Of a DNA stretch of 12,301 bases, positions 1 to 8,179 are shown piece by piece. The notes under the pieces were generated by a model. It was not told where the DNA came from and ran no database searches. It saw nothing but the letters and a program-made list of their open reading frames with translations. The stretch is from CAYMAZ01 sp964428185 (GTDB lineage: Bacteria; Bacteroidota; Bacteroidia; Bacteroidales; DTU049): the NCBI GenBank assembly GCA_964428185.1, contig CAYRXH010000073.1, forward strand, positions 1-12,301, in the 5' to 3' direction. How positions within the stretch are numbered: the first letter of the stretch is position 1; each line of letters begins with the position of its first letter. Both the position numbers and the translations under genes were made by a program.

Positions 1-2
1 GC

Positions 3-110
3 TATGATGTGAATGTTTCAAAACTCAGAGTTGCAACAACCGGAAGAGGTGGACTTGAAGTCTCGCTGAGATATATTATTGCGCCAGTTACTCAGAAGAG
101 TTTTTACTAA
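3..110 (+). CDS. PorP/SprF-like type IX secretion membrane protein, C-terminal end only
   Basis: The reading frame is open from the window edge and stops at TAA 108-110, leaving the last 35 residues. It reads YDVNVSKLRVATTGRGG, then LEVSLRYII and a short tail. An 'S-YD-N-SKL...GRGG-E-SL-Y' ending is typical of the last beta strands of PorP/SprF family proteins. These are outer-membrane beta-barrel-like proteins of Bacteroidota, linked to type IX secretion and to anchoring secreted adhesins. The family call rests on this short tail alone, so the exact paralogue cannot be given. The gene is convergent with the VWA gene that ends at 224, and a hairpin lies between them. A T9SS cargo gene lies at the other end of the window. 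Confidence 0.62.
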   Translation, partial: YDVNVSKLRVATTGRGGLEVSLRYIIAPVTQKSFY

Positions 111-121
111 AATAATTTCAT

Positions 122-154
122 AATAGGGCAGCTGAATCATAAAGCTGCTTTATT
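122..154. terminator. Hairpin between convergent genes, likely bidirectional terminator
   Basis: The arms AATAGGGCAGCT (122-133) and AGCTGCTTTATT (143-154) form a 12-bp stem, perfect apart from two G-U pairs, around a 9-base loop. The GC-rich core GCAGCT/AGCTGC is flanked by A/T bases, so either strand ends in a weak U-rich stretch. It lies 12 bases after the PorP/SprF-like stop and 69 bases beyond the VWA stop, so it could serve both genes. The rest of the 111-223 gap holds only AT-rich sequence with nothing I can name. Confidence 0.6.
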
Positions 155-223
155 ATTAAATTATCTATTTAACATAATATAAGTTATGTGACTAAATCAT
201 TAAGCTTTAAATAAAACTATGGA

Positions 224-2287
224 TTAATATGTTCCCCAAAATTTCCTAAGACTCCATTCGCTGGTCATGAAAAGAATCAGTGCAACAAGCAGCCATTTTA
301 AAGAAATCAGATAATCAAATCTGACATTATAATATTCAACAGAAGCAATATCATTTCTCTGATTAATTTCATCAGGAATATTATTGATTGTATGTAAAGT
401 ATGAAAACTGCCACCTGTTTTCTGAGCAATATATTTCATAAAATCGAAATCAGCTGTAGTATTCATGGCTTCAATATTCTGTTCTTGCACAAAGAAAATA
501 CCTGATGAACTAAGCTTCTCACCTTCAAGTGTTGTAAATGCATTCCAACTGTATTGACCTGGCTGGAGTTGACCGAGAGTTAATCGATAATCACTTACCT
601 GAGGTGAAAAGTTCAACGTACGCTCTTTTCCGTTTTCATGTCTGAGAATGATTTCAATAACAGGTCCTGTAATCATTTCCATAGACATATTATAGAGCTC
701 AGCTGTCATTTCGGCAGTCTCTGTTGAAAAAAAGATATCTTTGTGAAATACTCTTAATCGTCGTTTATCAGCTTGCTGAACAAGTAGATTTATTGTTTTC
801 TGAATGATCTCCTGAAAAGCCAGATGATTCTGAAACTTCAGATAATTGTATAGTTTCCATTTGAATATCCCTTCACCAACAAGTATAGCATGGATCCCGG
901 TTTGAGAAACACCAAAAGTCAGCATTGGATTCTGAGTCTGTATATTGCCAATTTTCTGATGCAATAAGGTCCTATAATTGTCAGCAACTGAAAAACTACC
1001 AAATGGAGCTATAAGTGGTGGAAAAACAGAAATAGCGGCTAAGGCTTCAGAAGATAGCTGAAACAACGAAAATGAACTATTTACATTGGTCATTGCTTCC
1101 TGTGAAAGTACTGATGACTGTTGAATTTTCAATCCGGTATTCATTGCATCAAGTTGTCTCAGGTCAGAATTCATTCCGATAACCATCAACCAGGGAATTT
1201 TAAAACTCTGAATTTCAGTGAAGAAATCATTTTTTACACGCCTGTCTGGTAATTGATACATGATAACTGCATCATAATTACTGATTTCTCCTTTTTTCAG
1301 AGATTGAACCTGAATTTCAGTCACTTCATAATTTCCGGCATCTTCCAGTGAGGTTTTTATTGCAGAAATATCAGGATGAGCTGCAAAATACAGAATTGCA
1401 ACTTTATTTTTTTTATCAATGACCTGAATTACAGCAGAAGCATAATTATTAGCAGGATTTTTCTCATTTTCAATAGGGATTACTTGGATTTCAAGTTTTA
1501 TAAGTCCTTTTTTATCAGCATCAAACATGAATGTCATTGTTTCACTGTAATCGTTTGAAGCACATTGAAAAGGTCGTTTATATATTTCTTTTTTATCCTG
1601 ACTAACAATAATATAAGAAGATTTACTTCGACAATTAGTTGCAGATATTACAAGTTCTATAGGGAATCGGTTTCCATAAGAAACGGTTTTATTATATCGC
1701 ACCGAACGTACAGCTATATCTGCATGCTGAATAGTATCACCGCAAGCTACAGAGTACACCGGAAACCATATTCTATCAGCAATGGAAGCCGGATTATAGC
1801 CTGTATTTGAAATTCCGTCAGATACAAGGATGATAGCACCAATATTTCTTCCTTCATAACGTAAAAGAAGTTCATCAAGAGCGTTGAAAATATCGGTTTG
1901 GTCTCCTGAAAAAATTCCATCAAAACCATCTGAAAGTTCACTACTGAATGAATATGTTATCACATCAGCTTTTTCATTGAGTGAGGCGATAATACTGTTT
2001 TTATCACTAAGAAACTGTGTTTTCAGATATGTGGAATCTTTACTGTAAATCATTGATTTACTGTTGTCAACTATAAATGCAATCACAGGTTTTTCAATAA
2101 TTCTTTCTTTTCTAGAAATCAACATAGAAAATAAAAGGAGACAGATGACAGCAACAGTCAACCCCCTTAATATGGCAAGTATCAGTTTTTGTTTTACTTC
2201 AAGAAAGCTGTTTTTTTCCCTGAAATAGAGAATAAAAGCAATCCCTGCACCTGCAAGAACAGAAACAGCAAACAATAGCACTGCCAT
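224..2287 (-). CDS. Membrane-anchored VWA-domain protein with a glutamine-amidotransferase-like region
   Basis: This 687-aa protein has two N-terminal membrane segments (about residues 2-21 and 37-57), a von Willebrand A domain (about 66-185), a beta-sandwich-like stretch (about 190-290), a class I glutamine-amidotransferase-like region (about 295-505), a second beta-rich stretch (about 515-605) and a C-terminal membrane segment (about 661-677). The metal-binding MIDAS residues of the VWA domain are present: D-x-S-x-S at 74-78 (DNSKS), T131, and D157 in VSDG. The amidotransferase-like part has a GEGIFKWKL motif (471-479), as I recall from other VWA membrane proteins of this layout, but no recognisable Cys nucleophile, so it is probably not an enzyme. 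The globular parts probably face the periplasm. The ATG is supported by an in-frame TGA six bases upstream. The gene starts 17 bases after fabG and is last in its run. The precise role is unknown; protein binding through the MIDAS site is an inference. Confidence 0.8.
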   Translation of the reverse strand: MAVLLFAVSVLAGAGIAFILYFREKNSFLEVKQKLILAILRGLTVAVICLLLFSMLISRKERIIEKPVIAFIVDNSKSMIYSKDSTYLKTQFLSDKNSIIASLNEKADVITYSFSSELSDGFDGIFSGDQTDIFNALDELLLRYEGRNIGAIILVSDGISNTGYNPASIADRIWFPVYSVACGDTIQHADIAVRSVRYNKTVSYGNRFPIELVISATNCRSKSSYIIVSQDKKEIYKRPFQCASNDYSETMTFMFDADKKGLIKLEIQVIPIENEKNPANNYASAVIQVIDKKNKVAILYFAAHPDISAIKTSLEDAGNYEVTEIQVQSLKKGEISNYDAVIMYQLPDRRVKNDFFTEIQSFKIPWLMVIGMNSDLRQLDAMNTGLKIQQSSVLSQEAMTNVNSSFSLFQLSSEALAAISVFPPLIAPFGSFSVADNYRTLLHQKIGNIQTQNPMLTFGVSQTGIHAILVGEGIFKWKLYNYLKFQNHLAFQEIIQKTINLLVQQADKRRLRVFHKDIFFSTETAEMTAELYNMSMEMITGPVIEIILRHENGKERTLNFSPQVSDYRLTLGQLQPGQYSWNAFTTLEGEKLSSSGIFFVQEQNIEAMNTTADFDFMKYIAQKTGGSFHTLHTINNIPDEINQRNDIASVEYYNVRFDYLISLKWLLVALILFMTSEWSLRKFWGTY

Positions 2288-2304
2288 GTTTCAGTTTTAA
2301 TGGA

Positions 2305-3051
2305 TTATATCTGCAAACCTCCGCATACTGGAATTACCTGACCAGTAACATAAGAGGATAATTCGGAAGCGAGAAAAACACATACATTAGCAACATCATC
2401 AGGAGATCCACCTCGCCTGAGAGGAATTGTAGCCATCCAGTTTTTTCGTACATCTTCAGGCAAACCTGCAGTCATTTCAGTTTCAATGAAACCAGGTGCA
2501 ACAGCATTACATCTGATATTCCGGGACCCAAGTTCCTTGGCAACAGACTTTGTAAAGCCAATCATCCCAGCTTTTGAAGCTGAATAATTTGCCTGACCGG
2601 CATTTCCTGATACGCCCACAACACTGGACATATTGATTATGCTGCCAAAGCGTTGTTTCAACATCAGTCTCTGAACAGCTTTTGTCATATTGAATACAGA
2701 TTTCAGGTTGATTCTGATTACGCTGTCCCATTCATCTTCTGACATTCTCATCATTAAATTATCTCGTGTAATACCCGCATTATTCACCAGTATATCAACA
2801 ACCGGAAAATCCTTTTCAATCTCTGATAATAAATTCTGGCATGCATCAAATGAAGAAGCATCACTTTCATATGCTTTTGCCTTTATTCCTAATTGATTTA
2901 TTGATTCAACAAATGCCAAAGCCTCTTCGGTAATCCTGACATCAGTAATGATTACATTGGCTCCCATTTCGGCATATTTCAGCGCAATAGCCTTTCCAAT
3001 GCCCCTTCCGGCACCGGTAATAATAGCAGTTTTTCCTTCTAAAATTTTCAT
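2305..3051 (-). CDS. fabG: 3-oxoacyl-[acyl-carrier-protein] reductase
   Basis: This cytoplasmic short-chain dehydrogenase would reduce 3-oxoacyl-ACP to 3-hydroxyacyl-ACP with NADPH during fatty-acid elongation. At 248 aa it has the normal length for the family. Visible motifs are the nucleotide-binding TGAGRGIG (12-19), NNAG (90-93), the structural N115, and the catalytic S143, Y156 and K160 in YSASK. The PG segment after the active site (186-187) and the C-terminal GQVIPVCGG are also typical. An in-frame TAA lies just upstream of the ATG, which fixes the start. It sits 27 bases after slyD and 17 before the VWA gene, so it is probably co-transcribed with both. It is not next to acpP, fabD or fabF here. 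Another SDR specificity cannot be excluded, but the match to FabG is close throughout. Confidence 0.9.
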   Translation of the reverse strand: MKILEGKTAIITGAGRGIGKAIALKYAEMGANVIITDVRITEEALAFVESINQLGIKAKAYESDASSFDACQNLLSEIEKDFPVVDILVNNAGITRDNLMMRMSEDEWDSVIRINLKSVFNMTKAVQRLMLKQRFGSIINMSSVVGVSGNAGQANYSASKAGMIGFTKSVAKELGSRNIRCNAVAPGFIETEMTAGLPEDVRKNWMATIPLRRGGSPDDVANVCVFLASELSSYVTGQVIPVCGGLQI

Positions 3052-3078
3052 AATTTAATACTATTCATTAAACATAAA

Positions 3079-3570
3079 TTAATGTGCATGGCCATGATCT
3101 ATTTCAGACTCAGAAGCATCTCTTATTTCAAGCACCTCACCTGAAAAATGAACGGGGATTCCTGCATATGGATGATTAAAGTCAACAGTGACCTGATTTT
3201 CATCTTTATTGATGTTGGTAACCTCCCCTATCATCTCGTTATCCTGTTCATCAACCAGCCTGATAGGATGCCCAATCTGCAGTTCTGCACTTTTATCAGT
3301 ATTGGCTTCAAGCAGTGAATCATAAGGAATCTGAATCACATTTTCATGTTCATATTTTCCAAATGCATCATCAGCTTCAAGAATAAAATCAAAAGAGTCT
3401 CCGGCTGTTTTGCCCATAATTTTTTCTTCAAAAGCCTCAATAATATTTAATGAGCCTGCAAGAAATTTTAATGGTTCCTTATGTGGATAAGAATCAATTA
3501 TTTTTCCGTTACTGTCATTTTCGCGCAATACGCAGGTGAGAGTCACCACTTTGTTGTGTTCTATTTTCAT
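3079..3570 (-). CDS. slyD: SlyD-type FKBP peptidyl-prolyl cis-trans isomerase
   Basis: A 163-aa cytoplasmic folding helper predicted to catalyse cis-trans isomerisation at proline and to act as a chaperone. The FKBP fold is split as in SlyD. The first part ends with DDAFGKY (67-73). An insert-in-flap domain follows at about 76-125. The second part resumes at VDFNHPYAG (128-136) and runs to EVLEIRDAS (145-153). The C-terminus DHGHAH (158-163) is a short form of the His-rich, metal-binding tail of SlyD, much shorter than that of E. coli. There is no signal peptide. The gene follows the 1499-aa gene after a 103-base gap that contains a candidate promoter, and leads into fabG 27 bases downstream. 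Confidence 0.88.
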   Translation of the reverse strand: MKIEHNKVVTLTCVLRENDSNGKIIDSYPHKEPLKFLAGSLNIIEAFEEKIMGKTAGDSFDFILEADDAFGKYEHENVIQIPYDSLLEANTDKSAELQIGHPIRLVDEQDNEMIGEVTNINKDENQVTVDFNHPYAGIPVHFSGEVLEIRDASESEIDHGHAH

Positions 3571-3586
3571 TCTGTTGATATTTATG

Positions 3587-3617
3587 CAAAACTACAAAAA
3601 AATATTGGTTCATGAAA
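3587..3617 (-). promoter_or_regulatory. Candidate Bacteroidetes-type promoter for slyD-fabG-VWA
   Basis: On the - strand the sequence is TTTC (3617-3614), 19 bases, then TAGTTTTG (3594-3587). The second element fits the Bacteroidetes -7 consensus TAnnTTTG exactly, and the first matches TTTG in three of four positions at a suitable distance. Transcription would start about 10 bases before the slyD ATG, giving a very short leader. The site lies in the largest gap within the inner run of genes, between the 1499-aa gene and slyD. It was found by eye from a short, AT-rich consensus, so chance matches are possible. Confidence 0.42.
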
Positions 3618-3673
3618 ATCAAGTCTGAATAATTGATCTAAACATGCAGGCTGTTTACAAGGTCTGTCTATAA

Positions 3674-6600
3674 CTAATCTTCTTCGTCCATTGAAGTTTT
3701 TTTAAGAAAAGCCTCTTTTCTTCGGGCAGTTGAAATATAAAAAGAGTATGCCTTTTCACCTTCTTTTGCTGAGAGCTGACGACTTTCAGGTTTTGCATTG
3801 ATAATGAAGTCATTAAATATCTTTTCAGAAGAAAGAACCTGCATCAATCCATTTGCATAGCTGAAGAAAAACCACACAGAAGGTTCAACTTCCAGATAAA
3901 AAGTAAGCCTATCTCCTCCCCTTTTCAATTCCAACTGCAGCCTTCCGGGAACATAGCGGTTGATCTGGGTTGTTCCAATGCTTCCAATACCAATTGGTCC
4001 AACAGATACGTATGATTTGGTGGCTTTATCATAGGCAAGGTTCAAATCAACAAACGTGATTGTATGGTTCAGTTCATCGGGGATTTTTTTCAGTTGTCCG
4101 TACAAGGAAAGTTCTGTAATTATTTTATCGGCTTCTTCAATTCCCATTACTTCTCCAAGATATTTAGTGTAGAGTTCACTGTTTAATCCAACACCATCAA
4201 GACCAGTGGCAGATAATAAAGTTTGAGTCAACAGAGCCATGGCTTCATCATTAAAATAAAAGTCCAGTTCTGCAACAGTATTGATTGTAGTAGTATCCTG
4301 ACGTGCATTATACAGTACAGTACCAAAAAAACTCATTACCACTCTGCCAAGATTTGCACCAAGACTTAATTTGCCTTCAGCACGTGTCACACATCTGTAA
4401 ACAGCCAGACTCAGATAATTTCCAGGAAGTGTAAGCTGGGACAGTTTTTCCTTACTAGCAATTCGATATTCATTAGTGATTTTGTCATAAGTCAAAAATC
4501 CCCAGGCAGAGGCAACTTCAATATCTCCACCCTGCATTTTAGGGCCAGCTATGGTCGAATATACCCCAATAGTGTCACTTGAAAAATAGATTCCGGCATA
4601 CATTTTAGCACCGTTGATATCCCGAAGGTCTTGTGCAACAGGGATAAGTATATTTACCGGATCAATTTCACTTGAAAAACGCATCCAACGTCTTGGCAGG
4701 GTATCACAATCATGTTTAATTCTCACGCCCCCTGTAAATGTAAGTAATTCCCTGTTAGCATATAGATTAACCTTGCCCTGATAATCAAAATAAGGACTTA
4801 GGGTAAACCCTAAAGTGTCAGGTATATTTCCTTCTGCAATTGTCTGAAGCGTGGTATCTAATGTAATTGAGTGCAAAAATATTGTCTGTGAGCTTTCTAG
4901 TTCGTCGAGATATTCATAATTGCCTGTGGCATTATAACTTTTTTGCCCAAAAATATTCACTTTGGCACCGTTAATAATATGATATTTTGTTGTTGTATTG
5001 GCCAGTATCTGTGCATTTTCCAGAGGGAGCATTTCAGCTTTTCGAAGAATTGTGACATTTCCGTCACCTGGAATGATGGCAGCATCAGCAACCCTGATAA
5101 TCTTCACATCATAAGCATAGATTGTTTCTTCTCTCAAATTGTATTTTGCTCTTGAAGACTTGAACCTCAGTGAATCCTGAGCAGGATGAACAGATATAAA
5201 TTCCGACCCTGAAAGATCAATATCTGCAATTTCCCTAATACTGAGATTACTCACATCGGGCATCTTGCCTTCTTCATTTTTGAGGTCAATCTCATCTTTG
5301 TCCATATACCAGTCAAACTGGTCCATATAACAAATATAATCATTGGCAGGGAAATTTACTTTTGAAGAGCCGCCATTGGATTTAAATTCTCCCTTTCTAT
5401 CATCAAAATTAATCTTTCCGTTATAGTTTTCTGTAATAAAGGCCATCTTTTGCAAATCATAAGTTTTCAACCTAAAATCACATGTATCTGTTTGAAAATC
5501 ACGACTTTTATATTTATAATTTTTGGAAGTAATAATTGCATTGCTGAACTCCATCATTCCATTTCCATTGAGTCCCTGAGGGCTCAGCGTGAGTGAACCT
5601 GAAAGCAGAGCTTTTTCTTTGTACATTTCAAAAGGAGTTTCCTTTGAAGTAACAAGCATTCTGTTTTCATACGGATACCACTCTTCTTTCACATTTTTAC
5701 CGTTAGTAACTGGAAACTCTGGGGGAGATTTACTTTCTGCAATAGTAAATGTTTTAACACTCTCTGATATTGTTTTTTCGGGAAAGAAAATAAACTTGTC
5801 AGATACTGATTTTGAGGTCAGATAATTCAGGGTTCCATCACCTCTCAAACCCTGATTACTCAAATCAACCAACCCAATATATGTCCCTTTTCCCCCATAA
5901 GCAGGCAATCCTTCTGTGCTTGTTTTATATCTGAAACCCAAAGAATAATCTTCCTGTACTTTCAGAGGCTGATGAATATCCGGAAAAATTCCTGCTGATG
6001 ACAGATAACCGATAAATTCAATTCCGTCAGTGGTCAGTTCATTCATACTGTCTAGTTGAAAAGGATCTATGCGGTAAAAGAAATTCTCCCTTGGGTAAGC
6101 ACCTGGAAAAACCGAAGTTTTATCATAATATACGTATGAATATTTTTTACTATTAAAAATCGGATATTCTTTAAAAGGTTTAGTCCCCGATTTGTTACTG
6201 GGATGATCTATCAGCAAATCACCACTCATGTCTTCAATTGAGTTTTTTACCTTTACATAAGGGTAATAACCATATTCATCAGCTTGCCTGCTTTTCACCC
6301 TGAAACTCATCGAATCAATCAAGGGCATATTGATTTTAAATTTATCATACTCAAATGAAAAATCTGTTCCGAAATAATCAAAAAGCCCCACTCTTACACG
6401 GCCCGCAAAATTGAAGTCCCTGTTTTTCTTGATGAGAATTTCCTGTTCAAAGGGAAATATTTGAACCATCTGAGAATCACTCAGAAATATTCTGGAAACA
6501 CCACGCATTTTCATATCAAAATTGATCAGACTGAGAGTTGCATTACTTTCTGCAGTAATCACAGAATTAAACTGTATAACATCATAATCTGTTTTTTTCG

Positions 6601-8173
6601 ATGAAGCTGCAATAAAATCATAGACTTTTTCCTTTACGAACACCTTGTCTGTTTCAGGGTCAAAGTATATATAACCCTGAATAGAAAGCATCACCAGTTG
6701 ATTTCTGATCTGTTCAACCTGAATCCTTCGGTATTTGGCAAAATCAAGAGCTGTGAATATTCTGCTGCCCATCTGATCAGCACAGTTTCTCAGAGCGATC
6801 AATGGATGAGTTTCGTCAATACCTCTCACCTTGTCAAACTGAAACTGACTGTAATAATTGGTTGAAGTAAATGTAGCATTTCCCTCAGAGCCGGGGCCTA
6901 TGATCATTTGAAATTGAATTTTTGGCTCATCTATATTCCAGTACATGGCTTCAAAATCCATTTCAAGCCTGTGGTAGGTATTATAGTAAGGTGCACGTGA
7001 CAATCCCTCTCTCTCTCTGACTGCTTTCACCTGCCTTATTTTGTCATTATAGGTCACAGGGATCCCTGGATGAAAGATTGAATCACCTTCCCAATAAATG
7101 GTGACAGATGCACGGTCTGAAGTAATTTCTTCCTTTCTGATTATATATGACTGGGATGAAAATTTCATAAATAATTTTCCTTCACGATAAATAAAAACAT
7201 CCGCTGTGTTTTCCTCATCGCCTGAACCAATTAACCGGGCTCCGTTTATGGTGATACCGCCTTCATAATCAATATTTTTAAACAGATTTTTCAACTGAAA
7301 CCGCTCTCCTTTTGACACAAATTTCGGATACAGGGCATCTTCTCCACTACGGTTTGCAAGTACCTTTTCTTCCAGTCTGCCCGTGAGTGTCTGTGCTCCA
7401 AAGAACTCAGGGTAATGCAGTTCAACATTATCAATGTCATACTCACGTTTTCTCAAATCCAGACTATATTCCCCAAGATCAACATAAAGATCGGCAGGTT
7501 TGAAGCCTGCACGAATCCAGTTCACTCTGCCCCCGCTCCCTATCCACTGATTTGTTGTCGGATAGAAAAAGCCGGTAGTACTATGAATTACTGAGCTGTC
7601 ATTATTCGCATAACAGATTAGAGAGACAGGACTGTCAAAAATTATTTTTGCAACAGTATCATAAGTAAATGCAAAACTTCCACCTTTCACTTTCCAAATA
7701 GTTGTTGCAGAAGAATATAATGTCAAATCTCTGAAAAAGGAAGCACTGAACCCTAGAAAATCACTGAATGGTTTGCTTGTTGATCTGTTGATGAGCTCCG
7801 TAAGTGTTTTCTGCCAGGAGACAAAAGTCTGTTTAGTCTGTGATGTTTCATAAACAAGCTGAACAACGTCAAGATATTCTTTAAACTGTGGAAACGGTCG
7901 CATCTTCTTTTTATACATCAGAACTGACAAATCCACAATACTTTGTTTGTCTTCTTCGCTCACCTTTCCACTGTTCCAGAAAAGGGCGAAATTCATTGTA
8001 TAAATCTCTCCAAGTTTTTTATCTTCTTTTTGGGGTGTAGTCTGAAAAAACACTGCAAGTTCAGCAGGATAAGTATCTGTTTTCCCTGAAAATCCATCAA
8101 ATGTTTGAGCAACTGTTGTGGCATACAAGAGAAACATGAAGCCATGTATAAAAATTTTAAAATATTGATTCAT
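3674..8173 (-). CDS. Large secreted beta-rich protein of unknown function
   Basis: I do not recognise a named family. The 1499-aa protein begins with a signal peptide: hydrophobic GFMFLLYATTVAQ at 11-23, probably cut near residue 22. Residues about 35-130 look helical. Most of the rest looks like beta strands rich in Y, F, D, N and G. Residues about 456-522 are a mixed helical insert ending in a strand-turn-strand. Two similar segments lie at 764-787 and 856-879, sharing LS-x-QGL-x-G-x-G. Residues about 1000-1180 have short alternating strands loosely reminiscent of OstA/LptA-type repeats. The protein ends in acidic DEED with no T9SS sorting domain, lipobox or C-terminal membrane segment. It is therefore probably periplasmic or tied to the outer membrane by other means. 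It starts 6 bases after prmA, so the two are surely co-transcribed. The frame is open throughout with no sign of decay. A role in envelope assembly is only a guess. Confidence 0.85.
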   Translation of the reverse strand: MNQYFKIFIHGFMFLLYATTVAQTFDGFSGKTDTYPAELAVFFQTTPQKEDKKLGEIYTMNFALFWNSGKVSEEDKQSIVDLSVLMYKKKMRPFPQFKEYLDVVQLVYETSQTKQTFVSWQKTLTELINRSTSKPFSDFLGFSASFFRDLTLYSSATTIWKVKGGSFAFTYDTVAKIIFDSPVSLICYANNDSSVIHSTTGFFYPTTNQWIGSGGRVNWIRAGFKPADLYVDLGEYSLDLRKREYDIDNVELHYPEFFGAQTLTGRLEEKVLANRSGEDALYPKFVSKGERFQLKNLFKNIDYEGGITINGARLIGSGDEENTADVFIYREGKLFMKFSSQSYIIRKEEITSDRASVTIYWEGDSIFHPGIPVTYNDKIRQVKAVREREGLSRAPYYNTYHRLEMDFEAMYWNIDEPKIQFQMIIGPGSEGNATFTSTNYYSQFQFDKVRGIDETHPLIALRNCADQMGSRIFTALDFAKYRRIQVEQIRNQLVMLSIQGYIYFDPETDKVFVKEKVYDFIAASSKKTDYDVIQFNSVITAESNATLSLINFDMKMRGVSRIFLSDSQMVQIFPFEQEILIKKNRDFNFAGRVRVGLFDYFGTDFSFEYDKFKINMPLIDSMSFRVKSRQADEYGYYPYVKVKNSIEDMSGDLLIDHPSNKSGTKPFKEYPIFNSKKYSYVYYDKTSVFPGAYPRENFFYRIDPFQLDSMNELTTDGIEFIGYLSSAGIFPDIHQPLKVQEDYSLGFRYKTSTEGLPAYGGKGTYIGLVDLSNQGLRGDGTLNYLTSKSVSDKFIFFPEKTISESVKTFTIAESKSPPEFPVTNGKNVKEEWYPYENRMLVTSKETPFEMYKEKALLSGSLTLSPQGLNGNGMMEFSNAIITSKNYKYKSRDFQTDTCDFRLKTYDLQKMAFITENYNGKINFDDRKGEFKSNGGSSKVNFPANDYICYMDQFDWYMDKDEIDLKNEEGKMPDVSNLSIREIADIDLSGSEFISVHPAQDSLRFKSSRAKYNLREETIYAYDVKIIRVADAAIIPGDGNVTILRKAEMLPLENAQILANTTTKYHIINGAKVNIFGQKSYNATGNYEYLDELESSQTIFLHSITLDTTLQTIAEGNIPDTLGFTLSPYFDYQGKVNLYANRELLTFTGGVRIKHDCDTLPRRWMRFSSEIDPVNILIPVAQDLRDINGAKMYAGIYFSSDTIGVYSTIAGPKMQGGDIEVASAWGFLTYDKITNEYRIASKEKLSQLTLPGNYLSLAVYRCVTRAEGKLSLGANLGRVVMSFFGTVLYNARQDTTTINTVAELDFYFNDEAMALLTQTLLSATGLDGVGLNSELYTKYLGEVMGIEEADKIITELSLYGQLKKIPDELNHTITFVDLNLAYDKATKSYVSVGPIGIGSIGTTQINRYVPGRLQLELKRGGDRLTFYLEVEPSVWFFFSYANGLMQVLSSEKIFNDFIINAKPESRQLSAKEGEKAYSFYISTARRKEAFLKKTSMDEED
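7007..7018. repeat. Dinucleotide run (CT)6 / (AG)6 inside the 1499-aa gene
   Basis: Six CT units on the + strand, read as AG on the coding strand, encode R386-E387-R388-E389. Gain or loss of one unit would shift the frame early in the protein. Six units is short for a phase-variable tract, so this may be simple codon coincidence. Confidence 0.5.
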
Positions 8174-8179
8174 AGTCTA

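Noticed and set aside
197..215. Second hairpin-like sequence around the AAGCTT core near the VWA stop
   Set aside because: Short and wholly AT-rich outside the core; the stem at 122-154 is far stronger.
3640..3656. Small inverted repeat AAACA/TGTTT after the 1499-aa gene as a terminator
   Set aside because: The stem is only 5 bp and AT-rich, with no T tract after it.
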